From the NCBI RefSeq assembly GCF_014195095.1, contig NZ_JACIBC010000001.1:682001-746000 (forward strand): a stretch of 64,000 nucleotides of DNA. The letters are read 5' to 3'. How positions within the stretch are numbered: the stretch's first letter is position 1; each line of letters opens with the position of its first letter. This DNA is from Rhizobium sp. BK602. GTDB lineage: Bacteria; Pseudomonadota; Alphaproteobacteria; Rhizobiales; Rhizobiaceae. Positions 18,285-27,414 of this stretch are shown piece by piece. The position numbers and the translations under genes were made by a program. The notes beneath the pieces were generated by a model. It had not been told where the DNA came from. It was given only the letters and a program-made list of their open reading frames with translations, and did no database searches.

Positions 18285-19367
18285 TCAATTCGACGGCGTC
18301 GTCGGCGGCACGAAGGCCGTGCCGTGCCATTCCAGCAGCCGGTAGGGATTTTCCGTCAATTCGTGGTTCTGGCCGAAGGTGATGGGACCGATCGCGGTCT
18401 GGAAGGTCGTGCCGATGAGCTTGTCGGCGACGGGTTTGTTTTCCGCCTTGGCGCTCTCCGCTGCCTGGTCTGCGATCAGGGTTGCGGCGGCGGCGGGCAG
18501 GATGTAGCCGTCCGGCTCGATGCCGTTGGCGCGCATGGCCTGGACCGTCGGCTGCGCAGCGGGCAGGGACGCATAATCGGGGAGGGCGATGGCCTGAACG
18601 CCGTCCGCCAGTGGCACCGGCTGGTTAGCGGCCCGCATGGCATCGCCGCCCATCAGTTTCAGCGGAATTTTCTCGTTCTGGGCGTCGCGGGCGATGACGG
18701 CGACGTCGCTGCGGTCGCCGCCGACGAAGACGCGGGTGGCGCCGGCCTTCTTCAGACGGCGGACGAGGGCGATCTGCTGATCCTGCCCGGGGCGGTAGGT
18801 ATCGTTGAAGACCGGTTTCAGGCCCTTGTCCTCCAGCGCGCTGCGGATCGCGCCGACCAGCTCGCGGCCATGGATCGTGCCGTCCTCGATCAGGGCGATC
18901 GGCTCGGCGCTCCAGCTCTTCAGGATGGCGTCGGCGGCCAATGCGGCCTCGGCGCTGTCGACCGGGGCGAGACGGAAAAGCGGCCAGCCGTTCTTCAGCG
19001 CATCCTCCATGAGGATGTGCGAGCGTGCGGACACGGTGATGACGGGAATGCCGGCTTCCTTCAGCCGAGGCAGGGCGCTTTCCAGGGTCTCGCTGCAGAG
19101 AAAGCCGATCGCGGCCTGCACCTTGGCGGCGATCAGCGCCTCGGCGACCGCCTGGCCGCCATCCTCGCTGCAGGGTTCGTCAACGACCGTGGCGGAATCC
19201 TGGCGCGCCTGTATCTCGAAATTGGCGCCGGCGGTGATCTGGGCGCCGAGAGCGGCGAAGTTTCCCTGCTGCGGCGCAACGATACCGATATTGACGCCCG
19301 CGGCATGGCTGCTGCCTGCTGCCAGAAGCAGCATCATCAGAAGCGGTGTGCGACGCAGAACATTCAT
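18285..19367 (-). CDS. ABC transporter substrate-binding protein, branched-chain amino acid type
   Basis: A 360-residue periplasmic protein with a Sec signal (MNVLRRTPLLMMLLLAAG then SSHA) and the two-lobe pattern of the Leu/Ile/Val-binding family: IGIVAPQQGNFAALGAQ at the start of the mature chain, AAIGFLCSETLESALP, then the LIEDGTIHGRELV hinge region. No permease or ATPase genes accompany it, so it is an orphan binding protein or a sensor component. The ATG at 19367 is used in preference to the preceding TTG. It is divergent from the flavin reductase gene that heads the next operon. Confidence 0.82.
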   Translation of the reverse strand: MNVLRRTPLLMMLLLAAGSSHAAGVNIGIVAPQQGNFAALGAQITAGANFEIQARQDSATVVDEPCSEDGGQAVAEALIAAKVQAAIGFLCSETLESALPRLKEAGIPVITVSARSHILMEDALKNGWPLFRLAPVDSAEAALAADAILKSWSAEPIALIEDGTIHGRELVGAIRSALEDKGLKPVFNDTYRPGQDQQIALVRRLKKAGATRVFVGGDRSDVAVIARDAQNEKIPLKLMGGDAMRAANQPVPLADGVQAIALPDYASLPAAQPTVQAMRANGIEPDGYILPAAAATLIADQAAESAKAENKPVADKLIGTTFQTAIGPITFGQNHELTENPYRLLEWHGTAFVPPTTPSN

Positions 19368-19534
19368 CAACTGTGTATCCCGGGCAAATCTTCTGCCCTT
19401 TTAACCGCCTGAGGGTAACCGTCAAAGAAAAAGCTGCAAAATCGCTCTGTTTTCAATGATCCCGTGGTAGAAAAGCTAATCTCTGCCCGCCATATTGAAC
19501 GGAAATGAGAAATGACGAAAACGAGGGGACAATC

Positions 19535-20029
19535 GTGCTAGACAGGCAGCGTATGGATCCGGCGCTCTATCGCGATGCCATGAGCCGTTATGCGGGACAT
19601 GTGCAACTGGTGACCACGGCACTCGGCGGCGAGCGGCGCGGGGTGACGATTACGGCTGCGTGCTCGGTGTCGGACAATCCGGCCACGGTGCTGATCTGCC
19701 TTAACAACGGCAATGTGAAGAATGACATCTTCTTCAAGAGCGGCGTCTTCGCGCTGAATGCGCTCGGCGCCCATCATCAGGCGCTTGCCGATGCCTTTTC
19801 CGGCAAGACCGGCCTCACCAACGACGAGCGCTTTGCCAGCGGCAAGTTCGAGACGCTGGCAACCGGCGCGCCTGTGCTTGCCGACGCTCTGGCCGCCTTC
19901 GATTGCCGCGTCACCGAGATCAAGGAAGCGTCGACGCACAACATCATTTTTGGCGAGGTGATGGCGGTGCGTTTCAGTGAAATCAAGCCGGCGCTCATCT
20001 ATATGAACCGCGACTATCACGCGCTATAA
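19535..20029 (+). CDS. Flavin reductase-like FMN-binding protein
   Basis: A 164-residue protein of the flavin reductase-like split-barrel family. GVTITAACSVSDNPATVLICLN, quoted in part, is the flavin-binding strand-loop, followed by FALNALGAHHQALADAFSG and the C-terminal LIYMNRDYHAL. Members reduce FMN or FAD with NAD(P)H, usually to feed a monooxygenase. The GTG at 19535 follows AGGGGA at the right spacing. It precedes the moxR-like gene by 20 bases, so it is most likely the first gene of the molybdenum-hydroxylase maturation operon. No monooxygenase gene is nearby. Confidence 0.85.
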   Translation: MLDRQRMDPALYRDAMSRYAGHVQLVTTALGGERRGVTITAACSVSDNPATVLICLNNGNVKNDIFFKSGVFALNALGAHHQALADAFSGKTGLTNDERFASGKFETLATGAPVLADALAAFDCRVTEIKEASTHNIIFGEVMAVRFSEIKPALIYMNRDYHAL

Positions 20030-20049
20030 ACTCCCTGAAGGGAGATATC

Positions 20050-20979
20050 ATGTCCGACACAACCGCACCTTCTTTGCCTGGATCGATCGACGAGACGATC
20101 GCCTTGCTCGGCGCTCACGACTATCTCGCCGGGCGCGCGCTCGGCGCGGTGCTGTTTCTGGCCTTGAAGATGAAGCGGCCGCTGTTCCTCGAAGGCGAGG
20201 CCGGCGTCGGCAAGACCGAGATCGCCAAGGTGCTGTCCAGGGCGCTCAACCGGCCGTTGATCCGCCTGCAGTGCTATGAAGGCCTCGACGTCTCCTCCGC
20301 CGTCTACGAGTGGAATTATCCGGCGCAGATGCTGGAAATCCGCCTCGCCGAAGCGTCCGGCCTGACCGATCGCGACCGCATCGAGGCGGATATCTTCTCC
20401 GAGCGCTATCTCATCCGGCGGCCGGTCCTGCAGGCGCTGTCGAATGTAGGCGGTCGCGCGCCGGTGTTCCTGATCGATGAACTGGACCGCACCGACGAGG
20501 CCTTCGAGGCTTTCCTTCTGGAGGTGCTCTCCGATTTCCAGGTGACCGTGCCGGAGCTCGGCACGATCCGGGCCGCCGAACCGCCGATCGTCATCATCAC
20601 CACCAACCGCACCCGCGAGGTGCACGATGCGCTGAAGCGCCGCTGCCTCTATCACTGGGTCGATTATCCGGAAGCCGCGCAGGAGCTGGAGATCATCCGC
20701 CGGAAGGTGCCCGGCTGCAACGAGGCATTATCCCGGCAGATCGTCGCCTATGTGCAGAGGCTGCGCGCGCTCGATCTCTTCAAGAACCCCGGCGTCGCCG
20801 AAACCATAGACTGGGCGACTGCCCTGACGGAGCTCGACAGGCTGGCACTTGATCCAGAGACGATTTCCGATACGCTCGGCACCCTTCTGAAATACCAGGA
20901 CGACATCGCCCGCATTCAGGGCGGCGAAGGCAAACGGGTGCTGGACGAGGTGAAATCCGAACTGCTTGCGGCGGGGTGA
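20050..20979 (+). CDS. MoxR-type AAA+ ATPase (CoxD-like)
   Basis: A 309-residue AAA+ ATPase. Walker A GEAGVGKT is at residues 49-56, Walker B FLIDELD at 140-146, sensor 1 is in IVIITTNRTREVHD and an arginine-finger region RRCLYHWVDYP follows. MoxR-type ATPases act with VWA-domain partners, and the next gene encodes one. In carboxydotrophs CoxD and CoxE help build the CuSMoO2 centre of CO dehydrogenase; homologous pairs accompany other Mo hydroxylases. The gene is preceded by a clear ribosome site and followed 4 bases later by the CoxE-like gene. Confidence 0.9.
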   Translation: MSDTTAPSLPGSIDETIALLGAHDYLAGRALGAVLFLALKMKRPLFLEGEAGVGKTEIAKVLSRALNRPLIRLQCYEGLDVSSAVYEWNYPAQMLEIRLAEASGLTDRDRIEADIFSERYLIRRPVLQALSNVGGRAPVFLIDELDRTDEAFEAFLLEVLSDFQVTVPELGTIRAAEPPIVIITTNRTREVHDALKRRCLYHWVDYPEAAQELEIIRRKVPGCNEALSRQIVAYVQRLRALDLFKNPGVAETIDWATALTELDRLALDPETISDTLGTLLKYQDDIARIQGGEGKRVLDEVKSELLAAG

Positions 20980-20983
20980 TCCC

Positions 20984-22231
20984 ATGCAGCCGCAAGCGCA
21001 GAATGGGATTGCAGCCTCATCGTCACCGACCGGTGATGGTCGTCTTGCCGACAATATCGTCTTCTTCGCCCGCGCGCTTCGCAAGGCGGGATTGAAGATC
21101 GGACCAGCCGCCATTGCCGACGCGATCGAGGCCGTCGAGGCGATCGGTATTGGTTCGCGCGAAGAATTTCATGCGGCGCTCTGTTCCACCTTCGTCAAGC
21201 GGCATGAGGATCTTGCGGTTTTCGACGAGGCTTTCCGGCTGTTCTGGCGCTCGCGCGATCTGCTCGGGAAGATGATCGCTATGATGTCGCCGGTGGCGCC
21301 CGACCATCGCGACAAGGAGAAGCCGAAACCCGGCGAAACCCGCGTCAGCGACGCCTTGCTCGGCGACAGCGACGACCGTAGGCCACGGCGTGAGGTGCCG
21401 GAAATCGAGATCGATGCCCGCTTCACAACCTCGGGAAACGAGGTGTTGCGCCGCATGGACTTCGCGCAGATGTCGGCGGCGGAGATCGCCGTTGCCAAGA
21501 AGGAGTTGGCGAAACTGAATTTGCCGCTGGATAGCGTCCGTACCCGCCGCTTCGCGCCGACGCAGGCGCCGGCCAGAATCGACCCGCGCGCGACGATGCG
21601 CTCAGCGCTGCGCACCGGCGGCGCGCTGATCCTGCCACGTTATCGCCGGGCCAGGGAAATGCAGCCGCCGCTCGTGGTCTTGGCCGATATTTCCGGCTCG
21701 ATGAGCCAATATACCCGCATCTTCCTGCATTTCCTGCATGTGCTGACCGAGAAGAGGCGGCGGGTGCATACTTTCCTGTTCGGCACGCGGCTGACCAATG
21801 TCACGCGGGCGATGCGTCACAAGGACCCGGACGAGGCGCTGGACGAATGCGCCGCTGCCGTGCGCGACTGGTCGGGCGGCACCCGCATCGGCGAGACGCT
21901 GAAGGAGTTCAACCGGCTCTGGGCGCGGCGCGTGCTCGGGCAGGGTGCTATCGTGCTCCTCATCACCGACGGGCTGGAGCGGGAGGGCGTCGAGCTGCTC
22001 GCAGCGGAAATGGACCGGCTGCATCGCTCCTGCCGCCGGCTGATCTGGCTCAATCCGCTGCTGCGTTTCGATGGCTTCGAGCCGCGTGCCCGCGGCGTGC
22101 GCGCCATGCTGCCGCATGTTGACGAATTCCGCCCGGTTCACAATCTATTATCTCTGGCCGATCTCGTCTCGGCCCTGAGTGCCGGCCGCGCCGACGCTTA
22201 CGATCCACGCCGTTTTCTCGCCAAGCTGTGA
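20984..22231 (+). CDS. VWA-domain protein, CoxE-like
   Basis: A 415-residue protein of the CoxE family. The C-terminal von Willebrand A domain has a complete MIDAS: DISGS at residues 235-239, the Thr in GGTRIG and the Asp in LITDGLE. The N-terminal half contains the charged linker and FARALRKAGLKIGP, the usual opening of the family. It partners the MoxR ATPase encoded just upstream, and the pair is associated with metal insertion into molybdenum hydroxylases. The ATG at 20984 is used; an in-frame ATG at 20966 overlaps the preceding gene. Confidence 0.9.
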   Translation: MQPQAQNGIAASSSPTGDGRLADNIVFFARALRKAGLKIGPAAIADAIEAVEAIGIGSREEFHAALCSTFVKRHEDLAVFDEAFRLFWRSRDLLGKMIAMMSPVAPDHRDKEKPKPGETRVSDALLGDSDDRRPRREVPEIEIDARFTTSGNEVLRRMDFAQMSAAEIAVAKKELAKLNLPLDSVRTRRFAPTQAPARIDPRATMRSALRTGGALILPRYRRAREMQPPLVVLADISGSMSQYTRIFLHFLHVLTEKRRRVHTFLFGTRLTNVTRAMRHKDPDEALDECAAAVRDWSGGTRIGETLKEFNRLWARRVLGQGAIVLLITDGLEREGVELLAAEMDRLHRSCRRLIWLNPLLRFDGFEPRARGVRAMLPHVDEFRPVHNLLSLADLVSALSAGRADAYDPRRFLAKL

Positions 22232-22238
22232 GGCAGAC

Positions 22239-22568
22239 ATGACGAACATATCCGAAAGCCTTGATCCGCTTGTGATTGCGGAGGAATGGGTGTCCGCCGG
22301 GCGTTCCGTGGCGGTGGCCACGGTTGTCGAGACCTGGGGTTCCGCTCCGCGCCCGGCCGGCAGCCATCTGGTCATCGACGGTGAGGGCAATTTCCATGGC
22401 TCCGTCTCCGGCGGCTGCGTCGAGGGCGCTGTGATCGCCGAGGCGCTCGACGTCATCGAAAGCGGCAAGGCCCATATGCTGGAATTCGGCGTGGCGGACG
22501 AGACGGCCTGGCGGGTCGGCCTGTCCTGCGGCGGCCGCATCCGCGTCTACGTCGAAAGGCTCGACTGA
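22239..22568 (+). CDS. XdhC/CoxI N-terminal domain protein
   Basis: A 109-residue protein equal to the N-terminal domain of XdhC/CoxI proteins: VAVATVVETWGSAPRPAGSHL followed by the hallmark HGSVSGGCVEGAV and the closing GLSCGGRIRVYVE. XdhC binds molybdopterin cofactor, protects it and passes it to xanthine dehydrogenase-type apoenzymes after sulphuration. Here the two halves of XdhC are separate genes that overlap by one base, so the second half is the next gene. The spacing of 7 bases after coxE and the GTGAGG site support coupling. Confidence 0.88.
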   Translation: MTNISESLDPLVIAEEWVSAGRSVAVATVVETWGSAPRPAGSHLVIDGEGNFHGSVSGGCVEGAVIAEALDVIESGKAHMLEFGVADETAWRVGLSCGGRIRVYVERLD

Positions 22569-23275
22569 TGAACCGTCAGACTCTGGCGACATTGAATGCG
22601 CTGCGGCGGGCGCGGCAGGCGGCGATCCTGGTCACCGATCTCTCCGGCGGACCGGACAGGCTGATCGTCGAAGGGGATGCCGTCGAAGGTGCGTTCGGCG
22701 ACGCTATCGCCGCCGCTTTCCGGTCCGGCAAGTCGTCGGCAGTGGAAATCGACGGGCAAAACCTGTTTCTGAACGTGCATCTGCCGCCGCCGCATATCGT
22801 CGTCATCGGTGCCGTCCATATCAGCCAGGTTCTGGCGCAGATGGCCGGGATTGCCGGTTTCGATCTGCGCATCATCGACCCCCGCACCGCTTTCGCGACG
22901 CCGGAGCGCTTCGAGGGGATCGATCTTGCCGCCGACTGGCCCGTGGATGTTCTGAGGGAGCGGCCGCTCGACGCCTACACGGCGCTGGTGGCCGTTACCC
23001 ATGATCCCAAGATCGATGATTTCCCGATAGCCGAGGCGCTGCGGGTCGGTTGTTTCTATGTCGGCGCGCTCGGCAGCCGCAAGACTCACGCAAGCCGCCT
23101 GGAGCGGTTGAAGCGCGAGGGCTTGACGGAGGCCGATCTCGCCAGGATTCACGCGCCGATCGGGCTTCCGATCGGCGCCTCCAGCCCGGCCGAAATCGCC
23201 GTCGCCATCTTGGCCGAAATCATCGGTGCGCTGCGCGGGCGAGATGTTTTATCACCGAAGGGTGACAGGGCATGA
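22568..23275 (+). CDS. XdhC family protein, Rossmann (C-terminal) domain
   Basis: A 235-residue protein with the XdhC C-terminal NAD-like fold: PPHIVVIGAVHISQVLAQMA followed by LRIIDPRTAFATPERF and the signature VAVTHDPKIDD, then ALGSRKTHASRLERL. It complements the upstream small XdhC/CoxI protein; together they correspond to one full-length XdhC. The role expected is Mo-cofactor handling for a molybdenum hydroxylase. Its ATG overlaps the previous stop and its own stop overlaps the next start by ATGA, indicating tight translational coupling. Confidence 0.88.
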   Translation: MNRQTLATLNALRRARQAAILVTDLSGGPDRLIVEGDAVEGAFGDAIAAAFRSGKSSAVEIDGQNLFLNVHLPPPHIVVIGAVHISQVLAQMAGIAGFDLRIIDPRTAFATPERFEGIDLAADWPVDVLRERPLDAYTALVAVTHDPKIDDFPIAEALRVGCFYVGALGSRKTHASRLERLKREGLTEADLARIHAPIGLPIGASSPAEIAVAILAEIIGALRGRDVLSPKGDRA

Positions 23276-24906
23276 TTTTCGGGGATTTTGCGACGAGCGA
23301 GGCGGAAGGCACGGTGCTGGCGCATTCCGTTCGGCTGCCCGACGGGAGCCTCGCGAAAGGCCATGTGCTTGGTAGCGCCGACCTTTCGCGCCTCGCCGCT
23401 GCCGGGATCGATCGCGTGATCGCCGCTCGGATCGAGGCTGGTGATCTGATGGAGGATGAGGCGGCGGAACGCCTGGCGCGCGCAATCGCCCCCGACCATC
23501 TGACATTCTCCGAAGCCGCCACCGGCCGGGTCAACGTCCATAGCGCGGTCGACGGCCTGTTCGTTGCCGACCGTGCCGCCGTCGACCGGCTGAACCAGGT
23601 CGATCCCGCCATCACGCTTGCCTGTCTCGCTGATCATGTTCCGGTGCGTCGCGGCGACATGGTGGCGACGTTCAAGATTATTCCGCTGGCGGTCTCGGGA
23701 GAAAAGATAGCCGCCGGGATCGAGATATTGCGGCAGGCAACCGTTTTCGAGGTGAAGCCGTTCCAGCCGCATGCCGTGTCGCTGGTCGCCACGGAGCTGC
23801 CGTCGTTGAAGGCCTCCGTGATGGACAAGACGGCGCGCATCCTGTCGCAACGGCTGCAGCCTTCCGGCAGCGTCCTGCAGCGGGAAGAGCGCGTGGCCCA
23901 TCGCGCCACAGCCGTTGCCGAGGCGATCGGCGGAGCGCTGCGGGCGGCGGACCGCCTGCCGAAGCTGGTGGTCGTCTTCGGCGCTTCCGCGGTCATCGAT
24001 GCCGGCGACGTCATTCCGGAAGCCATCCGGCTGGCGGGCGGCGAGGTGATCCAGGTGGGCATGCCGGTCGATCCCGGCAATCTGCTGGTGCTTGGCAAGG
24101 TTGGGAAAACCCATGTTCTGGGCGCTCCGGGCTGCGCCCGCAGCCCGAGGGAGAACGGCTTCGACTGGGTGCTGGACCGCATTCTCGCCGGCGAGGAGCC
24201 GACGGCGCGGGAGATCAGCGGCATGGGCGTCGGCGGCCTGTTGATGGAGATCCAGTCGCGGCCCCGGCCGCGCGAGATCGCCGTCAAGCCGGAAGCGCAG
24301 ATCTCCGTTGCCATCCTGCTCCTTGCCGCCGGCAGGGCAAGTCGCATGGGCGAAGGCGGGCCGCACAAGCTTCTGGCAGAGTTCGACGGCATGCCGCTGG
24401 TGCGCCGTTCCGCCACGACGGCCCTTTCCAGTGGGGCAGCGGCCGTTATCGCCGTGACCGGGCATCGCCGGGAGGACATCGAGCAGGCGCTTGCCGGCCT
24501 CGCCGTCCAGCGGGTTCACAATCCCGATTATGCGTCCGGCATGGCAAGCTCGCTGATTTCAGGCATCGGCGCGTCTTCGGCGCAACAGGCCGATGGGACG
24601 CTTGTCATGCTGGCCGACATGCCGGGCATCACCGGCGATGATCTGAAGGTCCTGATCGCCGCCTTCCAAAGGGCGAATGGTCAGGCGATCGTACGGGCGG
24701 TTTCGCGCGGCAAGCGTGGCAATCCCGTCATCCTGCCGCGAGCGGTCTACGATGCCGTCATGCGCCTGGAGGGCGATGTCGGCGCCCGGCACATCATCGA
24801 AACATCGGGGCTGGCCGTCATCGATGTCGATATCGGCGATGCCGCCCATCTCGATGTCGACACGCCCGAGGCCGTGCTCGCCGCCGGCGGTATATTGAAG
24901 GAATAG
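23272..24906 (+). CDS. Molybdopterin-binding domain fused to MobA-like cytidylyl/NTP transferase
   Basis: A 544-residue two-domain protein. Residues 1 to about 335 resemble a molybdopterin-binding (MoeA/MoaB-like) domain, with the segment KLVVVFGASAVIDAGDVIPEA and the loop GAPGCARSPRENGFDW. Residues from about 343 form a nucleotidyltransferase of the MobA/MocA type opening with ILLLAAGRASRMG and the Lys of HKLLAEFDG, and ending with a DVDTPEA metal motif. MocA-type enzymes attach CMP to Mo-molybdopterin to make the MCD cofactor of xanthine dehydrogenase-type enzymes. This fits the XdhC genes immediately upstream, with which it overlaps by 4 bases. Confidence 0.85.
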   Translation: MIFGDFATSEAEGTVLAHSVRLPDGSLAKGHVLGSADLSRLAAAGIDRVIAARIEAGDLMEDEAAERLARAIAPDHLTFSEAATGRVNVHSAVDGLFVADRAAVDRLNQVDPAITLACLADHVPVRRGDMVATFKIIPLAVSGEKIAAGIEILRQATVFEVKPFQPHAVSLVATELPSLKASVMDKTARILSQRLQPSGSVLQREERVAHRATAVAEAIGGALRAADRLPKLVVVFGASAVIDAGDVIPEAIRLAGGEVIQVGMPVDPGNLLVLGKVGKTHVLGAPGCARSPRENGFDWVLDRILAGEEPTAREISGMGVGGLLMEIQSRPRPREIAVKPEAQISVAILLLAAGRASRMGEGGPHKLLAEFDGMPLVRRSATTALSSGAAAVIAVTGHRREDIEQALAGLAVQRVHNPDYASGMASSLISGIGASSAQQADGTLVMLADMPGITGDDLKVLIAAFQRANGQAIVRAVSRGKRGNPVILPRAVYDAVMRLEGDVGARHIIETSGLAVIDVDIGDAAHLDVDTPEAVLAAGGILKE

Positions 24907-24908
24907 GA

Positions 24909-25229
24909 ATGGACACGATCGAAATCGAAGAGATGTTCCAGGCGCTGGGTCTGGTGACGATCAAGCGCATGTTCGGCGGCAAGGGCATCTACCACATGGG
25001 GCGCATCCTCGCGCTTGAGGTCGGCGGCGAGATATTGCTCAAGGCTGACGAGATCAGCGCCCCGGAATTCGAGGCCGCGGGTGCCAGGCGCTGGGCCTAT
25101 GAGGGCAAGAAGGGCAAGGCCGTCAACATGCCTTACTGGTCGATCCCGGACGATGCTTTCGATGATCCTGATATCATGGCGCGCTGGGTGCGGCTTGCCT
25201 ATGAGGCGGCGGCCCGCGCGGACAAGTGA
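24909..25229 (+). CDS. TfoX/Sxy N-terminal domain protein
   Basis: A 106-residue protein with the TfoX N-terminal domain pattern: ALGLVTIKRMFGGKGIYHMGRILALEV and WSIPDDAFDDPDIMARWVRLAYEAA, both quoted in part of their extent. TfoX/Sxy proteins activate competence genes in gammaproteobacteria; stand-alone single-domain members in alphaproteobacteria are of unknown role. It begins 2 bases after the preceding Mo-cofactor gene, so it ends the operon transcriptionally, probably without functional relation. It converges on the Nudix gene with a 2-base gap. Confidence 0.85.
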   Translation: MDTIEIEEMFQALGLVTIKRMFGGKGIYHMGRILALEVGGEILLKADEISAPEFEAAGARRWAYEGKKGKAVNMPYWSIPDDAFDDPDIMARWVRLAYEAAARADK

Positions 25230-25231
25230 AA

Positions 25232-25654
25232 TCAGTGAAAATCGTCTTGGTGCAGATGCGCGATAGCCGCCTGGGCAAAGGCGGATAGCGGCTGTGGCAG
25301 CTCGCTGCGGCCAAACCAGCCGAAATCCGAGAGCTTATCCGGCTCAACAAGGCTTGCTTCGCCGGAGAAATCCTTGGTGACGTAGATCATGGAGATCCAA
25401 TGCTGCCGGTCGGCCTCGACAAGAACTTCGATGGTGCAGAGATAGTCGATCTCGCCGATGGAGAGGCCGCTCTCTTCTTCGGCCTCACGGACGGCTGCTT
25501 CCGCCGCCGGCTCCATATGGTCAACCTTGCCGCCGACGATGCTCCAGAAACCCGCTTCCGGAGCTTTCAGGCGCCGATAGAGCAATAGCTTACCGTCCCG
25601 CAAAATTGCGAGACCGGTCCCTAATCCTGGGAAATCGATGCCGGGTTTGCCCAT
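25232..25654 (-). CDS. Nudix hydrolase
   Basis: A 140-residue Nudix protein. The Nudix box is complete: G-x5-E-x7-REAEEESGL beginning at GGKVDHME and ending at about residue 70. It is preceded by GFWSIVGG, and followed by ISMIYVTKDFSGEA. The substrate (a nucleoside diphosphate linked to another group) cannot be told from the sequence. The ATG at 25654 gives MGKPGIDFPG. It lies downstream of the DEAD-box helicase gene on the same strand, separated by a hairpin of 11 bp. Confidence 0.9.
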   Translation of the reverse strand: MGKPGIDFPGLGTGLAILRDGKLLLYRRLKAPEAGFWSIVGGKVDHMEPAAEAAVREAEEESGLSIGEIDYLCTIEVLVEADRQHWISMIYVTKDFSGEASLVEPDKLSDFGWFGRSELPQPLSAFAQAAIAHLHQDDFH

Positions 25655-25678
25655 GCCGACGCTCCGACCGCAGTTGCA

Positions 25679-25704
25679 ACTCGCATATCTGTGGATATGC
25701 GAGT
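25679..25704 (-). terminator. Hairpin after the DEAD-box helicase gene
   Basis: Perfect 11-bp arms ACTCGCATATC and GATATGCGAGT with a TGTG loop, 12 bases past the helicase stop. The following minus-strand bases TGCAACTG lack a T tract, so the terminator call is moderate. Confidence 0.5.
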
Positions 25705-25716
25705 CGTCAGAGGCTG

Positions 25717-27267
25717 TCAGGCCTTGGCGTTGGCAACGATCAGCATGAAGGCGGGGATGTCGTCGCCGAAGCCGACCGGCGTCGGACCGTCGTCGTGGTC
25801 GCGATAACGATTGCGGCGCTCACGATTGTCATCGTTGGCAGCGGGGAAGGGCCGGTGATTGTTACGAGAACCGTTGTGGGACTTGTTGTTCTCAGACTTG
25901 CGCTCGTTTCTCACGCTTTCGGCCTTTGCTGGTGCTGCTTCGATCGTTTCGACGCCATTATCCCCGGCGTCGTTATCAGATTTATGACTCGAGGCGCTCC
26001 GGCCCCCACGGCCGCGATCCCGGTCGCGGCCCTTGCCCTTGCCGTCACGACGGCGGGAAGAGCGGTCATCGTCCCGGCTTTCCTCGGCCGGCGGCAAGGC
26101 CGACAGATCGCCGTTCAGCCATTCGACAGTCTCGCCGATCAGCTTTTCAATGGCGTCGGTGTGCTTGGTCTCGCGCTTGGTCACGATGGTGAAAGCAGCA
26201 CCCGAGCGACCGGCGCGGCCGGTACGGCCGATGCGATGGACATAGTCTTCCGAATGGATCGGCACGTCGAAATTGAAGACGTGGCTGACATCGGGAATAT
26301 CGAGGCCGCGGGCGGCGACGTCGGAGGCCACCAGAAGCTTGATATTACCGTCCTTGAAGTTCTGCAGCATGGTCATGCGCGAGCGCTGGTCCATGTCGCC
26401 ATGCAGTGCGCCGACGGAAAAACCATGGCGGTCGAGCGAACGGAAGAGGTCCGAGACGTCCTTCTTGCGGTTGCAGAAGATGATCGCGTTCTTGAGATCC
26501 GTCTGGGCGCGGATGAGATCGCGCAGCGTGGCGCGCTTCTCATAATCCTTGCCATGCGAGGCGACGAAGCGCTGCGTCACGGTCTTGGCGGTCGATGCCG
26601 GCTTGGCGACTTCGACGCGTTCCGGGTTCTGCAGGAAGCGATCGGCCAGCTTCTGGATTTCCGGCGGCATCGTTGCCGAGAAGAACAGGGTCTGGCGCGT
26701 GAAGGGAATGAGCTTGGCGATGCGCTCGATATCCGGGATGAAGCCCATGTCGAGCATACGGTCGGCTTCGTCGATGACGAAGATCTCGACGGCGCTCATC
26801 AGCAGCTTGCCGCGCTCGAAATGATCGAGCAGGCGGCCGGGCGTGCAGATCAGCACATCGGCGCCACGCTCGAGCTTGCGGTCCTGATCTTCGAAGGACA
26901 CGCCGCCGATCAGCAGGGCGATGTTCAGGCGGTGATTCTTGCCGTACTTCTCGAAATTTTCCGCAACCTGCGCGGCAAGTTCGCGCGTCGGCTCGAGAAT
27001 CAGCGTGCGCGGCATACGGGCGCGGGCGCGACCCTTTTCCAGCAGCGTCAGCATCGGCAGGACGAAGGACGCGGTCTTGCCCGTACCCGTCTGGGCGATG
27101 CCGCAGATATCGCGGCGCTGCAGCGCAAAGGGAATGGCACCGGCCTGGATCGGAGTCGGCGTCGTGTAGCCCGCGTCTGTCACCGCGGAAAGGACTTTTT
27201 GGCTCAAGCCAAGGTCAGCAAATGTTGTCAAAGGGAAAACTGTTTCCGTTCCGGTTCGGTCGAACAC
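25717..27267 (-). CDS. DEAD-box ATP-dependent RNA helicase (RhlE-like)
   Basis: A protein of up to 516 residues with all core helicase motifs in order: Q motif TPIQ, motif I AQTGTGKT, Ia PTRELA, Ib TPGRLLD, II DEAD within VIDEADRML, III SAT, IV-VI with SDVAARGLD and HRIGRTGRAGR. The C-terminal tail of about 110 residues is Arg/Asp/Gly-rich and disordered, as in RhlE/CsdA-type enzymes that remodel structured RNA in ribosome assembly and cold adaptation. The reading frame opens at a GTG at 27267, but a TTG at 27231, giving MTTFADLGLSQ, is an equally good start and would remove 12 residues. Confidence 0.93.
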   Translation of the reverse strand: MFDRTGTETVFPLTTFADLGLSQKVLSAVTDAGYTTPTPIQAGAIPFALQRRDICGIAQTGTGKTASFVLPMLTLLEKGRARARMPRTLILEPTRELAAQVAENFEKYGKNHRLNIALLIGGVSFEDQDRKLERGADVLICTPGRLLDHFERGKLLMSAVEIFVIDEADRMLDMGFIPDIERIAKLIPFTRQTLFFSATMPPEIQKLADRFLQNPERVEVAKPASTAKTVTQRFVASHGKDYEKRATLRDLIRAQTDLKNAIIFCNRKKDVSDLFRSLDRHGFSVGALHGDMDQRSRMTMLQNFKDGNIKLLVASDVAARGLDIPDVSHVFNFDVPIHSEDYVHRIGRTGRAGRSGAAFTIVTKRETKHTDAIEKLIGETVEWLNGDLSALPPAEESRDDDRSSRRRDGKGKGRDRDRGRGGRSASSHKSDNDAGDNGVETIEAAPAKAESVRNERKSENNKSHNGSRNNHRPFPAANDDNRERRNRYRDHDDGPTPVGFGDDIPAFMLIVANAKA

Positions 27268-27414
27268 TTATGACTCGACACGCAACTGCGTGCCGCAATG
27301 CAGCGCGACATAGAACCAAATACCCGCGAAGTCAAGGAAAGCGGGCGCTTCAGTAAGCTTGATGGCCTTTCATAACGCAATTTTTAGATTAGCGCCATCT
27401 TTGTTGCTCGTTTG

